This document shows, piece by piece, positions 62,381 through 64,000 of a DNA stretch of 64,000 nt. Within the stretch, counting starts at the first letter, position 1. Each line of letters opens with the position of its first letter. This stretch comes from Epinephelus fuscoguttatus. Its lineage: Eukaryota; Chordata; Actinopteri; Perciformes; Serranidae. The position numbers were made by a program, and so were the translations under genes. The stretch spans positions 15,129,379-15,193,378 of the forward strand of contig NC_064771.1 of NCBI RefSeq assembly GCF_011397635.1, in the 5' to 3' direction. A model generated the notes under the pieces. That model was not told the origin of the DNA, made no database searches, and worked only from the letters and a program-made list of their open reading frames with translations.

Positions 62381-62776
62381 TTCAGAGTGTTTAGGAGAAG
62401 TCTGGTTGAATTTCTGGTTTCGTTATCAAACTGATACTATTAAAAAAATGGCAGCATATTTCTTTGTTTTGCAACATTTGGTGCTTTAAACAGTCATTGC
62501 TTTGCTTCTGGTCTTTCTTCATCGCACCATGGTGATAGGGGTTGTCATGCATGCACTGTCTCACACACACACGCACACATTCCTCTGTCTTTGTGCTGGG
62601 GGACTATTAAGACAGTGTCTAATGCTGCGACATACTCCAGTGCTCACACACTTAATTGTGTTAATGTTTGAGTTCACATAATCTTTCAGGGCTGTCATTC
62701 TCTCAGATTATTCAGCCCTGTTTTCAATTACTGAACGCCTTGACACTGTAGGCCCAGAATGCATGATATACCTGTC

Positions 62777-62814
<38 letters not shown>

Positions 62815-63900
62815 AATGCCAGTGTTTGGGTGTGTGAACCAAACCAGCAAAACAAAGATTGGGGATTAAGTAGCGTGACTTATTTTCATGATGCCTTTAC
62901 TTATTTTGCTACAAGGCAGTGTGTGTGTGTTTGTACATCTGTGTATTTGAGCATGCACATACATGATGTGTCTACGCACATTCGTGTATTTATACAAGCA
63001 GCTCGGGCTTTCAACGGCCAGTCAGTTGAAAAATTGAACAGCTCCTCCTCAAACTCATTTTGAAACCTGCCTGCAATAGTTTTGGCTACACTCACCGATC
63101 ACACCACATCATCAGTTATTGTGAATATGAGAGGAGTGAACTCTGTTAGCGTTTCGACACACACACACCCACACACACTAGGCAGCGGAGCATGAGTCAA
63201 CTGTACGGGAGTAAGAAAAATAAAAAGCACATAGCACAGTCATTGCGTGCCAGAGAGAGCCCATTCAAGCAGATCAGTGGAGTGTGAGACAGAATGTGTG
63301 CAAATTGTGTTTGTGTGTGTGTGTTTGCGTGTGTGTGTACTCATGTCAATCATCCCTCAGTCTCGTTACTGCCTATCAACTGCAGGAATGTCCTCACCAC
63401 GGTTTACTTACTGTCACACAAAGTTGTGTGTGTAACTATGTACAGTCAGGATTATGGTTGGATATTCATCTTGTCCTGTGAAAGCTGTTTATACCAACTC
63501 TCACAAAGCTGTAAATATCCAGGTGTATTATGTTCTGTAAATTCTTCATGATGTTTTGAAAAAAATAGTAAAGATAGCATAGCAGTGATAAAGTAGGCTC
63601 AAAACCCAAGTACGTATGTTTCACTTATGATGTGATAGCTGGCAAATTATGTACCAGTTAATGATAAATATATCCCTATAACAGGTAACCATCAATGAAG
63701 TGATGCACAACATGTTCAGGCAGCAAATAGGAGCAAACTCAGCTTGTTACCTAAAGACGACCCAAAAAAGTGACTTGTAAGAACAATATGTTTGCTCTAT
63801 TTCCTCACTTTGGATGATGTAATCAACGGAACAAACACACCATTTGAAGTTACTGTTTTGAGATAAATAGGGCTGTATGCAATATGCTGGATGTGTGCGA
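62381..63900. other. Non-coding stretch with GT/CA microsatellites
   Basis: A (GT)n run at 62779-62811 and shorter GT/CA runs at 62921-62930, 63160-63178 and 63309-63340. No exon recognised. Confidence 0.55.
62779..62811. repeat. (GT)n microsatellite
   Basis: TG run of about 33 bases. Confidence 0.97.
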
Positions 63901-63912
63901 GTTTATAAGGAG

Positions 63913-64000
63913 CCCAGTCTCACTCCAAAGTCATCGAAATTCGATGCTTGGGCAGTGACTTGTGGCATCAAACACTGATGACAAAAGCCATCTTTTAATG
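63913..64000 (+). repeat. Teleost repeat fragment at the window edge
   Basis: CCCAGTCTCACTCCAAAGTC, ATCGAAATTCGATGC (a palindrome) and GGGCAGTGACTTGTGGCATC are words of a common fish repeat. It continues beyond the window. Confidence 0.5.

Overview
This is nuclear DNA from a ray-finned fish, most likely a percomorph. Genes are split by introns with GT/AG borders, exons match vertebrate families closely, dinucleotide microsatellites are frequent, and the many interspersed repeats are ones I recognise by sight as common in teleosts. There is nothing bacterial or plasmid-like here.

The left 35 kb is the gene-rich half. From left to right it holds: (1) tmem235, minus strand, three 5' exons at 4513-5169, with the last exon(s) not found and probably outside the window; (2) birc5 (survivin), minus strand, four exons at 6646-12399 giving a complete 142-residue protein; (3) faap100, plus strand, eight exons at 14468-20925 giving 852 residues; (4) fscn2 (retinal fascin), minus strand, six exons at 24583-35177 giving 490 residues. 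In human, TMEM235-BIRC5 and FAAP100-FSCN2 are two separate neighbouring pairs on 17q25.3; here all four are contiguous. The proteins do not form a pathway: a claudin-like membrane protein, a mitotic/apoptosis regulator, a Fanconi core-complex subunit and an actin bundler.

The right 29 kb is mostly non-coding. It holds a CpG-rich promoter-like block (43.0-43.5 kb) whose gene I cannot name, microsatellites, purine/pyrimidine tracts, a candidate conserved regulatory block (61.6-62.4 kb), and many transposable-element remnants. Two coding units stand out. One is an ORF encoding the zinc-binding C-terminal ('ballast') domain of P2X7 receptors, lying between 333-bp terminal inverted repeats in a 1.32-kb element (52280-53603) that sits inside two older repeats. 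The other is a two-exon siglec/CD22-like immunoglobulin receptor (58314-59513) in which V domain, C2 domain, membrane segment and tail share one exon. It keeps the siglec-type B-E strand cysteines but lacks the sialic-acid-binding arginine, and its tail has two YxxL motifs at ITAM spacing plus a YENV site.

Main points for follow-up: the P2X7-ballast element and its apparent empty site at about 60.58 kb; the siglec-like receptor; the extra first intron of fscn2, mostly filled by a transposon; loss of both claudin-type cysteines in tmem235; and a CCAAT-CDE-CHR promoter at birc5. All homology calls come from reading translated sequence against family knowledge held in memory; no database search was run.
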